Shown: positions 1 through 5,919 of the stretch, in pieces
How the letters are laid out: every line of letters begins with the position of its first letter
Numbering within the stretch: the first letter of the stretch is position 1
Assembly (NCBI GenBank): GCA_004525875.1
Contig: SPBQ01000156.1
Location: forward strand, 1 to 5,976
Direction: 5' to 3'
Origin: Myxococcales bacterium
Lineage (GTDB): Bacteria; Desulfobacterota_B; Binatia; UBA1149; SPBQ01
Length of the DNA: 5,976 nt
Notes under the pieces: generated by a model
Database searches by the model: none
What the model was told of the DNA's origin: nothing
The model's input: only the letters and a program-made list of their open reading frames with translations
Position numbers and translations under genes: made by a program

Positions 1-983
1 CCGTTGAGGAAGCCGAAGTCGTTGTAGGCTTTCGGCTGATTGCAATCCCCGGTCGGGCAGTCGCCGTCATAAGAACAGGTGATGCCGGGATCGTCTCCGC
101 AAGTGGGCAACGTGCACGTGCCGGTCGGGCAATCCGAATCGAGACCGCAGCCGATCGAGATGTCGTCGGCGCACTCGCCGAACTGCTCGGGTGCGTTGAC
201 GCGCGTCTTCCAGATAACGGCACCGCTAGCCGCGTCCACCTTGAACATCGAGTCGGAGTCGCCAATCGAGGGATAGGTGAAACAGCCGACCGTGTTCATG
301 TAGAGAGCTGATCCGGCCGGATCGAACGACACCGTAGCCGTGATGCCGGCCCCGCGGCCCGCGACGCATCGCCCGGCGTTAGGACAATCAGCGTTGGTCG
401 CGCAGACAGTGGCGCTGTCGGTCATGCAGACGTTGTCGGGCACGGTCTGCAGCGTCCACACATCCGCGCCTGTGTTGAGGTCGAGCGCCAGCAAGCGGCC
501 GGTCGTGCAGGGCTGATCTAGCAAGGAGGCGACGCTCACGTAGAGGACGCCATTTGCCGTGGCCATCGACGACCAGATGTTGTCGAGCGCCGGCGTACCG
601 ATCGACTTCGGCCCCCAGATCGGAGCACCCGTCGATCCGTCGAGGCACATGACCTGGGCGAGCGACGTGCCGACGCAGACGTTGCCGGCCGGCGTGATCA
701 GCGGCGTGGACTGCGAGCCCAGGAGAGCGCCTGCACCGGAGTCGAAGTCCCAGACGACGGATCCATCGTCCGGATTCAACGCGTAGATGTGGCCGTTCCA
801 CGACGCCGCGTAGAGGTTGCCGTTGGCCAGCACCGGCGAAGCGGTCACCGGGCCGGCGGGAAAGTTCCACTTGGGCTTGAGATTGTCGACGTTGTTGACG
901 TCGATCTGGCCGAAAGCAGTGGCTGTCGTGAGCGCGAAGACTGCTGCTCCGACAGCAGTGGTGAATGGCCTCATCGTCTTCAT
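1..983 (-). CDS. Secreted PQQ-like beta-propeller protein with Cys-rich inserts (partial, C-terminus beyond the window)
   Basis: Reading leftward from the ATG at 983-981, the frame stays open for 327 codons to the window edge. The start has a Shine-Dalgarno GAGGA about 6 bases upstream. Residues 1-25 form a signal peptide: MKTMR, a hydrophobic stretch ending near ATAFG, and no lipobox, so the protein is exported. The mature part repeats the beta-propeller blade pattern of the PQQ/quinoprotein and BamB-like superfamily, seen as LYAASWNGHIYAL...G..VW (57-78), VMCLDGSTGAPIW (111-123), LLALDLNTGADVW (164-176) and MFKVDAASGAVIW (246-258). The last visible residues, about 319-327, resemble the DFG stretch of such propellers. 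Three Cys-rich units (186-206, 271-290, 295-314) sit between blades. A PQQ-dependent alcohol dehydrogenase or a non-enzymatic binding propeller are both possible; cofactor residues cannot be judged without the C-terminus. Nothing links it to the operon on the right. Fold is confident, function unknown. Confidence 0.88.
   Translation of the reverse strand, partial: MKTMRPFTTAVGAAVFALTTATAFGQIDVNNVDNLKPKWNFPAGPVTASPVLANGNLYAASWNGHIYALNPDDGSVVWDFDSGAGALLGSQSTPLITPAGNVCVGTSLAQVMCLDGSTGAPIWGPKSIGTPALDNIWSSMATANGVLYVSVASLLDQPCTTGRLLALDLNTGADVWTLQTVPDNVCMTDSATVCATNADCPNAGRCVAGRGAGITATVSFDPAGSALYMNTVGCFTYPSIGDSDSMFKVDAASGAVIWKTRVNAPEQFGECADDISIGCGLDSDCPTGTCTLPTCGDDPGITCSYDGDCPTGDCNQPKAYNDFGFLN
42..101 (-). 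repeat. Cys-rich unit 3 in the propeller protein
   Basis: Codes for residues 295-314, pattern C-x2-D-x4-C-x3-D-x-DCPTG-x-C. It follows unit 2 after a four-residue linker (TLPT), so the two form a tandem pair. The four Cys probably form two disulfides in the oxidising environment outside the cytoplasm (inference). Confidence 0.75.
114..173 (-). repeat. Cys-rich unit 2 in the propeller protein
   Basis: Codes for residues 271-290 with the same C-x2-D-x4-C-x3-D-x-DCPTG-x-C spacing as unit 3. At DNA level the two share the run coding for GATTGC/GACTGC followed by CCGACCGG, so recent duplication or strong constraint is plausible. Confidence 0.75.
366..428 (-). repeat. Cys-rich unit 1 in the propeller protein, separate from the tandem pair
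   Basis: Codes for residues 186-206, pattern C-x2-D-x4-C-x3-N-x-DCP-x3-R-C: the same layout as units 2 and 3 but one residue longer before the last Cys and with NAG in place of TG. It follows the third visible blade, so the unit is inserted at more than one blade boundary. Confidence 0.65.
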
Positions 984-1280
984 GAACGTTCCTCGCTGAT
1001 CGCTGGCTGGTGAGATGCGTATTCTCGTCCGCTACGCGCCGAATAAGAACGCCACCGACCGCAGCCGGGTGCGCCAGATACTCCGCTACCCTTGGTCGAG
1101 CTTCCCTCCGGACGATTCGAGCTGGCAGCCGAACCCGCGCCAGTGTGCAGGACTGACCGCGGCTTTCGCAACCTCCTTTGGCCCGACGGCGCAGGCTCGG
1201 CCGAGTAGCTCACCGGATCTGCCAGACGTCAACCTGAATAGCTGTCGCCGGGGGCCGAGACGCTCGGGCGTGAGGTTCAT

Positions 1281-1301
1281 GACCCCCGCGATCAGGGGGT
1301 C
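1281..1301. repeat. Perfect 7-bp inverted repeat
   Basis: GACCCCC (1281-1287) and GGGGGTC (1295-1301) are exact reverse complements around a 7-base spacer, mid-way between the divergent genes. No T-run follows on either side, so an intrinsic terminator is unlikely. An operator, a dispersed palindromic element or chance in GC-rich DNA remain possible. Confidence 0.4.
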
Positions 1302-1427
1302 GAGCCGGAGCCGAGCACCGGTGCCGCAGCGGTGAACGGCCCGAGCATGGCGGGACTTGTGGACCGATCGGGCGACGGCGATGGTTTCCTCAGATGCGGG
1401 GGTCGAGCAGCGCGGCCGTCCGTCGGA

Positions 1428-1464
1428 GCCCGGCCAGAGGCCGGCGCGCACCCGCGGCCTGGGC
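1428..1464. repeat. GC-only inverted repeat in the leader of the NlpC/P60 gene
   Basis: GCCCGGCC (1428-1435) can pair with GGCC-T-GGGC (1456-1464), 8 G-C pairs with one bulged T and a 20-base loop. Such arms arise easily in GC-rich DNA, so it counts mainly because it precedes two better hairpins. Confidence 0.3.
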
Positions 1465-1480
1465 AATAGGAGAGACGTCC

Positions 1481-1500
1481 AGCGTGTGAGCCCACACGCT
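1481..1500 (+). promoter_or_regulatory. Perfect 8-bp hairpin, 4-base loop, upstream of the NlpC/P60 gene
   Basis: AGCGTGTG (1481-1488) and CACACGCT (1493-1500) are exact reverse complements closing an AGCC loop. It ends three or four bases before the start-codon hairpin, so a transcript through this region would carry two hairpins in series. No U-tract follows, so it is not a standard intrinsic terminator. As DNA it could equally be a dyad operator for a dimeric repressor. Confidence 0.45.
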
Positions 1501-1503
1501 CAC

Positions 1504-1561
1504 TTGACTCCGTGCCTCGCCTGCTCGGACGGTCCCTCCCGACCCGAGCAGAGGCAGTCAA
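1504..1561 (+). promoter_or_regulatory. Leader hairpin enclosing the Shine-Dalgarno and reaching the start codon
   Basis: Bases 1544-1560 form an unbroken 3' arm. CCGAGCA (1544-1550) pairs with TGCTCGG (1522-1528), GAGGC (1551-1555) with GCCTC (1514-1518), and AGTCA (1556-1560) with TGACT (1505-1509); T1504 can also pair with A1561 of the ATG. The 5' arm has two bulges (1510-1513 and 1519-1521) and the loop is 1529-1543. The Shine-Dalgarno GAGG (1551-1554) lies inside the paired arm. The pairing is seen in the sequence; that it represses translation is inference. Confidence 0.5.
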
Positions 1562-2382
1562 TGAAGAGATTTTCGACCGTGACCGTCGTGCTCGCGGTGA
1601 GCGTCACCGCTTGCGGCAGGGCCGGCTCCACCGAGCTCGGGCAGGCCTCCGTCCCGGCCTGCAGGCCAGGCACGCTATGCGTCCCCACCGGTCTCGACGA
1701 TCACGTCGAGACCGGCACCGCACGAATCGCGGACGAGAAGCTTCGCTACGCCGTACGCGAGGCGGGCACGCCCGACGCGCTGCAGGATTGCTCCGGCATC
1801 TTTCACCGTGTGCTCCAGGGATCGTCGGCTTACTACCCCGACTACCCCTTCCCCCAACCGTCCAAACGGCGCTCAACGCGCGCGCTGGCGCTGTGGTACC
1901 TCGGCAACGCTCAGCTCACCGTGATCGCTGGCGATCAGAAGGCGCTCGCGAAGGACAATCTGATCGAGGTCGGCGCCGTGATGTTCTACGGCCGCGCGGC
2001 GCCGTACGCGGCCAGCCGCGCGGCCTACGACGGACTCACGTCCGCCAGGATCAAGAGCACCGGTGGCGAAGAGACCATCGATCACATGGGCGTCGTCACC
2101 GACGTCATCCGCGATCCGAAGACGCTGGAGGTCCTCGACTACACCCTCTTTCACGGGCACGGGCCGCCGCAAAGCGGCAAGCCCGGCGACTACGCGTCCG
2201 TGACGTACTTGCAGAAACGGCACCCCGAACGGTCGTTCCAGAGCTGCGAAGGCTCGTCGCAAACGTTGCCCTCCGGCAAGAAGAAGACGAAGTGCGCGCC
2301 GCTCGGCTACTGGAATCAGCCATGGGTAGCCGTAGCCCCGGCGGTGGATGCGGCGACGTGGGGCGCGGTGGGTCGACGCTAG
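1561..2382 (+). CDS. NlpC/P60-type cysteine peptidase lipoprotein
   Basis: A 273-residue protein. The ATG at 1561 is chosen because it starts a lipoprotein signal peptide (MKRF, hydrophobic 5-17, lipobox V-T-A-C18) and has GAGG six bases upstream; the frame is open further upstream but without such features. The mature part carries NlpC/P60 landmarks in order: DCSG with presumed catalytic Cys77, EVGAVMFYG (136-144) like the usual GDLVFF strand, DHMGVV with presumed catalytic His175, then FHGHGP (197-202), where His198 or His200 could be the third polar residue. The family cleaves peptide stems of peptidoglycan, fitting a lipid-anchored envelope protein. Cys77 to His175 is 98 residues, roughly twice the spacing I recall for compact members such as Spr, so 88-130 is probably an insertion. 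Cys34/40 and Cys229/245 could form disulfides. It converges on the thiolase gene. The precise substrate is unknown, and a related amidase or transglutaminase-like activity is possible. Confidence 0.72.
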   Translation: MKRFSTVTVVLAVSVTACGRAGSTELGQASVPACRPGTLCVPTGLDDHVETGTARIADEKLRYAVREAGTPDALQDCSGIFHRVLQGSSAYYPDYPFPQPSKRRSTRALALWYLGNAQLTVIAGDQKALAKDNLIEVGAVMFYGRAAPYAASRAAYDGLTSARIKSTGGEETIDHMGVVTDVIRDPKTLEVLDYTLFHGHGPPQSGKPGDYASVTYLQKRHPERSFQSCEGSSQTLPSGKKKTKCAPLGYWNQPWVAVAPAVDAATWGAVGRR

Positions 2383-2391
2383 AGCGGGCTG

Positions 2392-3570
2392 CTAGCTCTT
2401 CAGCACCACTGCCGTCCCGTTACCGCCAAGCCCGATCGTCTGGCACATTCCGATCTTCGCGTTCGGAACCTGCCGACCGCCGGCTGCGCCGCGAAGCTGC
2501 GTGGCGACCTCGACGACCTGGAAGATCCCCTGCGCGGTGGTCGCCTCGCCGAACGAGATGAACCCACCGGACGGGTTGATCGGCATCTTGCCGACCGGCG
2601 TCGTCTCGCCGGCCTCGAGCAGCTTCTCCGACTCTCCGGGCTCGCACATGCCCCAGTCCTCGGGGAAGCACAGCTCGTAGTAGACCGTGTTGTCCTGGAG
2701 CTCGACGAAGTCGAGATCCTGCGGCCCGATGCCGGCGCTGTCGAGCGCCTTGGAGACGGCAATCGCCGCCTCGGAATGATACGCGCGGCTGCTGGGTGCC
2801 CAGCTCGCGAGCCCGCGCGGAATTCCGTCGTCGAAGCGCGCCGTCGCCACCGCGCTCGATGCCACCCACACCCGCTTGGTCGTGTACTTCTTCGCGGCCT
2901 CGGCCGAGCAGATCACCACAGCGGCGGCGCCATCGCTCACCGGGCAGATCTCGAACAGCCGCAGCGGGTACGTGACCATGGCCGAGCCCAGGATCTCGTC
3001 GAGTGTCGCCTCCTTCTGGAATCGAGCCATCGGGTTGAGCGCACCGTTCTTGCGCGCCTTGACGGCGATCTGCGCGAGCTGCTCCTCGGTGGTCCCGAAC
3101 TCGTGCATGCGGCGGCGAACCATCGTGGCCCAGAACGCCGGGCCCGGCATGCCGACGCAGATCTGGCGCAGATACTCGACGTCGGTCTCGTCGTCGACGC
3201 CGGAGGTCTGGATGAAGCCCTTCGGCATCTTCTCCGCGCCGGCAACGAGCACGACGTCATGCATGCCGCCGGCGACCATGCTGTAGCCCACGTTGAAAGC
3301 GTTCGCGCCGGCCGCGCAGCCGGCCGACATGTTGTAGACCGGAATGCCGGTCTGGCCCATGTCGTCGACGAAGTCGTTGCCATTGAGACCCCAGCCCCGT
3401 CCGCCCGAGAAGCGCGAGCTGGCGGCGGTGACGGCCTCGATCTCCCTCCAGGCGACGCCCGCATCCTCGAGCGCAGCCGAGACCGCCACACGTGCGAGCT
3501 CGTTGACGGACTTTTCTTTGAACTTGCCCCAAGGGTGCATCCCGAGGCCGATGATTGCGACGTCTCTCAT
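2392..3570 (-). CDS. Thiolase-superfamily protein (SCP-x/BbsB-like), large partner of the DUF35 protein
   Basis: A 392-residue cytoplasmic protein of normal thiolase length. The start MRDVAIIGLG opens the typical first strand and has a Shine-Dalgarno GAGG nine bases upstream. NMSAGCAAGANAF places the acyl-accepting nucleophile at Cys85, and VAGAEKMP (109-116) and PVSDGAAAVVI (210-220) are standard thiolase-fold segments. The C-terminal part has NPSGGFISFGEATTAQG (332-348) and GMCQTIGLGGNGTAVV (374-389), with Cys376 in the place of the second catalytic Cys. The usual GHP motif reads G-E342-A, and the NEAF/HDCF motif appears as LQDNT (291-295), so two conserved catalytic positions differ from classical thiolases. 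Known DUF35-paired relatives cleave branched or ring-bearing 3-oxoacyl-CoAs (BbsAB) or act as retro-aldolases (Ltp2 with ChsH2). Last gene of the leftward operon, 20 bp after the DUF35 gene. Family certain; substrate and whether it thiolyses, condenses or cleaves by aldolysis are open. Confidence 0.9.
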   Translation of the reverse strand: MRDVAIIGLGMHPWGKFKEKSVNELARVAVSAALEDAGVAWREIEAVTAASSRFSGGRGWGLNGNDFVDDMGQTGIPVYNMSAGCAAGANAFNVGYSMVAGGMHDVVLVAGAEKMPKGFIQTSGVDDETDVEYLRQICVGMPGPAFWATMVRRRMHEFGTTEEQLAQIAVKARKNGALNPMARFQKEATLDEILGSAMVTYPLRLFEICPVSDGAAAVVICSAEAAKKYTTKRVWVASSAVATARFDDGIPRGLASWAPSSRAYHSEAAIAVSKALDSAGIGPQDLDFVELQDNTVYYELCFPEDWGMCEPGESEKLLEAGETTPVGKMPINPSGGFISFGEATTAQGIFQVVEVATQLRGAAGGRQVPNAKIGMCQTIGLGGNGTAVVLKS

Positions 3571-3590
3571 CTTCTTGATCCTCGGGTTCG

Positions 3591-4013
3591 TTATCCGACC
3601 GGCTTGAACTTCCAGGAAACGAGCTCGTTGCCGTCGCCGTCATGGGCGAGCGCGTCGATGATCAGCTCGACGTCCATGCCGCAAGCAGCGTCCCGGGGGT
3701 CGTCGACGGCGATGCGACCGAGCACGCGCAGGCCGTCCTCCATGTCGACGATACCCATCGCGAAGGGCTCGTACGGATCGTCGAACTTAACGGGCGCCGG
3801 CGGCTGGTAGTCCTGGCGGGCGACGCTCCAGATCACGCCCTTGGGGCCGAACTCGGCGTCCTCGACTTTCGGCGCGCTGCACTCGGGGTTGCGGCACACG
3901 CTCACCTTGGGAAAGTACGGGGTGTTGCAGGTCGCACACTTCGAGCCGAGCAAGCGCGCGCCCGACGGCGTCTCCGCGAACAGGCCCTTGGCGACCGGAA
4001 TCCTCTCACTCAT
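3591..4013 (-). CDS. DUF35 zinc-ribbon/OB-fold protein, acyl-CoA-associated small subunit of the thiolase
   Basis: A 140-residue protein. The frame is open upstream into etfA, but the ATG at 4013-4011 is taken because AAGGA lies eight bases before it and the family's N-terminal helix follows; the Shine-Dalgarno overlaps the etfA stop (TAAGGA). Residues 1-22 form the N-terminal segment. A rubredoxin-like zinc ribbon follows with Cys26, Cys29, Cys40 and Cys45 (C-x2-C-x10-C-x4-C). The OB fold spans about 55-140, with GVIWSV (59-64), YEPFAMGIVDMEDGLRVLGR (81-100), the GMDVEL turn (112-117) and the terminal strand ELVSWKFKP (130-138). DUF35 proteins form complexes with adjacent thiolase-like proteins (BbsA with BbsB, ChsH2 with Ltp2) and help bind or channel the CoA substrate. 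Placement directly before the thiolase gene fits that role. No catalysis of its own is implied. Confidence 0.9.
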   Translation of the reverse strand: MSERIPVAKGLFAETPSGARLLGSKCATCNTPYFPKVSVCRNPECSAPKVEDAEFGPKGVIWSVARQDYQPPAPVKFDDPYEPFAMGIVDMEDGLRVLGRIAVDDPRDAACGMDVELIIDALAHDGDGNELVSWKFKPVG

Positions 4014-4024
4014 CGTTTCGTTCC

Positions 4025-5044
4025 TTATCCCTTCACTGCCTTGATGAGTTCCGCGAGGACCTCGACGCAGTTGCCGACGATGCCGTAGCGGGCGTGCTTG
4101 AAGATCGCCGCGTCGGGGTCGGTGTTGATCGCCACGATCGTCTTCGAGGCACAGCAACCGACCATGTGCTGGCTCGCGCCCGAGATGCCGGCCGCGATGT
4201 AAAGCGTGGGCTTGGTGATCTTGCCGGTGAGCCCGACCTGGTGGGAGGAGTCGGTCCAGCCATCGTCAACGATCGGTCGCGAGGCACCGGCCACGCCGCC
4301 AATCGCCGCCGCCAGCTCTTCCACCAGCCGGAAGTTCGCCGCGCCGCCGAGACCGCGGCCGCCGGCCACGATCACCTGGGCGTCCTCGAGCTTCGGTCCG
4401 GTCGCCGCGTCGGGCTTCTGCAGAACCCTGATACGTTCCTCGATGCCGGCGAGATCGACCGTCGCCGTGTTCACCTCAGGCGCGACCGGCGCCTCGGCGT
4501 CGCTCGGCTCGCAGGAGTTGTCACTGAGGCAGACGATGAAGGCGTCGGCACCCGTCAGCGCGTAGACCTGACGCGTATCACCACCGAACGCCGAGGTCGT
4601 CACGCGGATGTGATCCTCCTCGTGCTCGTGCTCGACATCGGGGATCAGCTCGGAGCTGGCCTCCAGGTCGATGCCATTCATGACGATGCCGGCGCGCACG
4701 CGGCGGGCCAGGCGCGGCGCGATCACGCGGGCGTCGAAGCTCTGGTTCATCAGGACGAGTCGCGGGCTAACGGCACTGAACCATTGCCCGATGGCCTCGA
4801 CGTAGACGTCCGGCGAGAGCTCCTCGGCGCCGCCCAATCTGGCGTCCTCGACCGAGTCGACCGCCACGGCGCCGAAGCGGCCGGCTTCGGCGATGGCCGA
4901 CTCCGACGCACCGCCGACGGCAACGAGCTTGAGCGACGCGTCCATGTCGGCGGCGATCTTGCGACCGAGCGTGAGCGCCTCCTTGTCGACGTCGGGCAGA
5001 CCACCCTCGGCCGCACTCCAGGTACAAACGTAAACCGATGACAT
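4025..5044 (-). CDS. etfA: Electron transfer flavoprotein, alpha subunit
   Basis: A 339-residue protein using the ATG at 5044-5042. With EtfB it forms the soluble FAD-containing heterodimer that takes electrons from acyl-CoA dehydrogenases and passes them to ETF-quinone oxidoreductase or a similar acceptor. The N-terminal two thirds are the variable nucleotide-binding-like domain. The C-terminal FAD domain is unmistakable: VAGGRGLGG (226-234), [11 protein letters not shown] (253-263), QVGLTGK (269-275), [12 protein letters not shown] (282-293), [13 protein letters not shown] (303-315) and YGIVG (320-324). Minor departures from the usual pattern are HMVGCCASK where HLAGMKDSK-like sequence is common, and GIVGN where GIVGD is common. 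It lies 29 bp after etfB and 11 bp before the DUF35 gene. Canonical versus electron-bifurcating type cannot be settled by eye. Confidence 0.95.
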   Translation of the reverse strand: MSSVYVCTWSAAEGGLPDVDKEALTLGRKIAADMDASLKLVAVGGASESAIAEAGRFGAVAVDSVEDARLGGAEELSPDVYVEAIGQWFSAVSPRLVLMNQSFDARVIAPRLARRVRAGIVMNGIDLEASSELIPDVEHEHEEDHIRVTTSAFGGDTRQVYALTGADAFIVCLSDNSCEPSDAEAPVAPEVNTATVDLAGIEERIRVLQKPDAATGPKLEDAQVIVAGGRGLGGAANFRLVEELAAAIGGVAGASRPIVDDGWTDSSHQVGLTGKITKPTLYIAAGISGASQHMVGCCASKTIVAINTDPDAAIFKHARYGIVGNCVEVLAELIKAVKG

Positions 5045-5055
5045 CTTCGTCGTTG

Positions 5056-5060
5056 CCTCC
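5056..5060 (-). promoter_or_regulatory. Shine-Dalgarno GGAGG that decides the etfA start
   Basis: GGAGG reads leftward from 5060 to 5056, 11 bases before the ATG at 5044. A TTG at 5062-5060 would add six residues (start, EATTK) but overlaps this ribosome site and has no Shine-Dalgarno of its own, and EtfA proteins normally begin close to the first strand, here SSVYVC. Confidence 0.6.
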
Positions 5061-5073
5061 AAGCGCCGACCGG

Positions 5074-5874
5074 TCAGATGATGTTCTCGCCGCGCAGCTT
5101 GTCGAGGAGCGCCCCGGCTTGCTCGGCGGCAGAGCCGCCCTCGATCATCTCGCAGTGGCCCGAGACCTCCGGGACGAACTGCCGGACGAGGACCACGCTG
5201 GGCACGAGCTCGTCAGAGGGAATATCGAGCGACTCCACGGTAACCACCGTCGGCTCGCGCTTTCGAGCCTGCATCTTGGCCTTCATCGTCGGGTAGCGCG
5301 GCTCGCCGACCTCGTTGCTGATCGTAACGACGACGGGCATCGCGGCCTCGACGGTCTCGTCGCCATCGGGCGCAACACGGACGACCTTGACCGATGCACC
5401 GTTCGCCTCGACCGAGCGCGCGATCGTGACAGTCGGAGCGCTGAGTAGCTCGCCGAGCATTCCCGGCACAAGACCCTGATCGTCGTCGCTGGCCTGACGT
5501 CCGCAGAGCACGAGGTCGGCGCCGCCGATGCTGCCGATGTAAGCCGCGAGGAGGCAGGCCACGCCGTTGTGATCGAGCGTGGACGCATCCACGTCCACGC
5601 GCGCGATCTCGTCGGCACCGAGCGCGGCGGCGTGCTTGAGCATGTCGTCGACCTCGTCGCCAATGGTAACGACGGTGAGGCGCACGTCCTGGCCGGCGTC
5701 GCGCATCAGCAGGGCGGCCTCGATGGCCTGCTCGTCGTATGCGTTCATGAGACGAGGAATCGATGCCTGTGTGAGGCTCTTCCCGTCCTCGCCGATCACG
5801 AGCTTGCCGACCAGGGCGTAATTATTGACTGCATCGGGATCGAGCACCTGCTTGGCGCAAACAACGATACGCAT
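5074..5874 (-). CDS. etfB: Electron transfer flavoprotein, beta subunit
   Basis: A 266-residue cytoplasmic protein that pairs with EtfA and carries the AMP (or second FAD) site. Family landmarks appear in order: MRIVVCAKQVLDP at the start, MNAYDEQAIEAAL (43-55) matching the N-P-x-D-E-x-A segment, GADEIARVD (86-94), VLCGRQASDDDQGLVPGML (122-140) matching the G-x-Q-A-x-D-D-D nucleotide motif, and NEVGEPRYPTMKAKMQARKR (187-206) matching the PROSITE-type EtfB signature. The C-terminal arm that embraces EtfA runs to residue 266. The ATG at 5874 fits the conserved N-terminus; upstream are GAGGA with an 11-base gap and a weaker GAGAA. It is 29 bp ahead of the etfA ATG, the usual etfB-etfA order. Length is slightly above the common ~250. 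Confidence 0.95.
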   Translation of the reverse strand: MRIVVCAKQVLDPDAVNNYALVGKLVIGEDGKSLTQASIPRLMNAYDEQAIEAALLMRDAGQDVRLTVVTIGDEVDDMLKHAAALGADEIARVDVDASTLDHNGVACLLAAYIGSIGGADLVLCGRQASDDDQGLVPGMLGELLSAPTVTIARSVEANGASVKVVRVAPDGDETVEAAMPVVVTISNEVGEPRYPTMKAKMQARKREPTVVTVESLDIPSDELVPSVVLVRQFVPEVSGHCEMIEGGSAAEQAGALLDKLRGENII

Positions 5875-5919
5875 GATTTCTCGGATCCTCTCGTCGACGG
5901 GGCCTGCCGCACCGTCCGT

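Larger units (their letters stand above)
984..1560. other. Divergent intergenic region without a convincing gene
   Basis: This 577-bp stretch separates two genes that diverge, so it should hold both promoters. I find no consensus -35/-10 pair I would defend on either strand, and no tRNA or rRNA. Short open frames here lack a Shine-Dalgarno and recognisable protein motifs. The rightmost 135 bases hold successive inverted repeats (1428-1464, 1481-1500, 1504-1561). Another perfect one lies at 1281-1301. The part between about 1015 and 1270 shows nothing I can name. Confidence 0.6.

Noticed and set aside
1281..1310. tRNA-like reading around the GGTCGAGCC sequence
   Set aside because: No acceptor stem, anticodon arm or complete T-loop can be formed around it.
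1086..1466. 126-codon leftward frame in the intergenic region
   Set aside because: No Shine-Dalgarno, no recognisable motif, mixed codon bias and low-complexity Arg/Ser-rich parts. Only a short stretch looks coding-like, noted as a finding.
1357..1560. Longer N-terminus for the NlpC/P60 protein (TTG at 1357 or ATG at 1381)
   Set aside because: It would bury a clear lipoprotein signal peptide in the interior, and the ATG at 1561 has a well-placed GAGG.
2381..2399. AGAGC/GCTCT inverted repeat at the convergent stops as a two-way terminator
   Set aside because: Only 5 bp, a 9-base loop and no T-run on either side.
1512..2561. 349-codon rightward frame overlapping the lipoprotein and running into the thiolase gene
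   Set aside because: Arg-rich composition typical of an out-of-frame reading of GC-rich genes; it lies over two genes with recognised motifs.
4014..4157. A 48-residue N-terminal extension of the DUF35 frame into etfA
   Set aside because: It overlaps the conserved end of etfA, is Arg-rich as expected of a shadow frame, and the ATG at 4013 has its own Shine-Dalgarno and the family's N-terminus.
4094..5041. 315-codon frame antisense to etfA
   Set aside because: It mirrors etfA, with Arg/Asp/Val-rich composition expected of the opposite strand of a GC-rich gene; no motif or ribosome site.
5045..5062. TTG start for etfA six codons upstream
   Set aside because: The TTG overlaps the GGAGG that serves the ATG at 5044 and lacks a ribosome site of its own.
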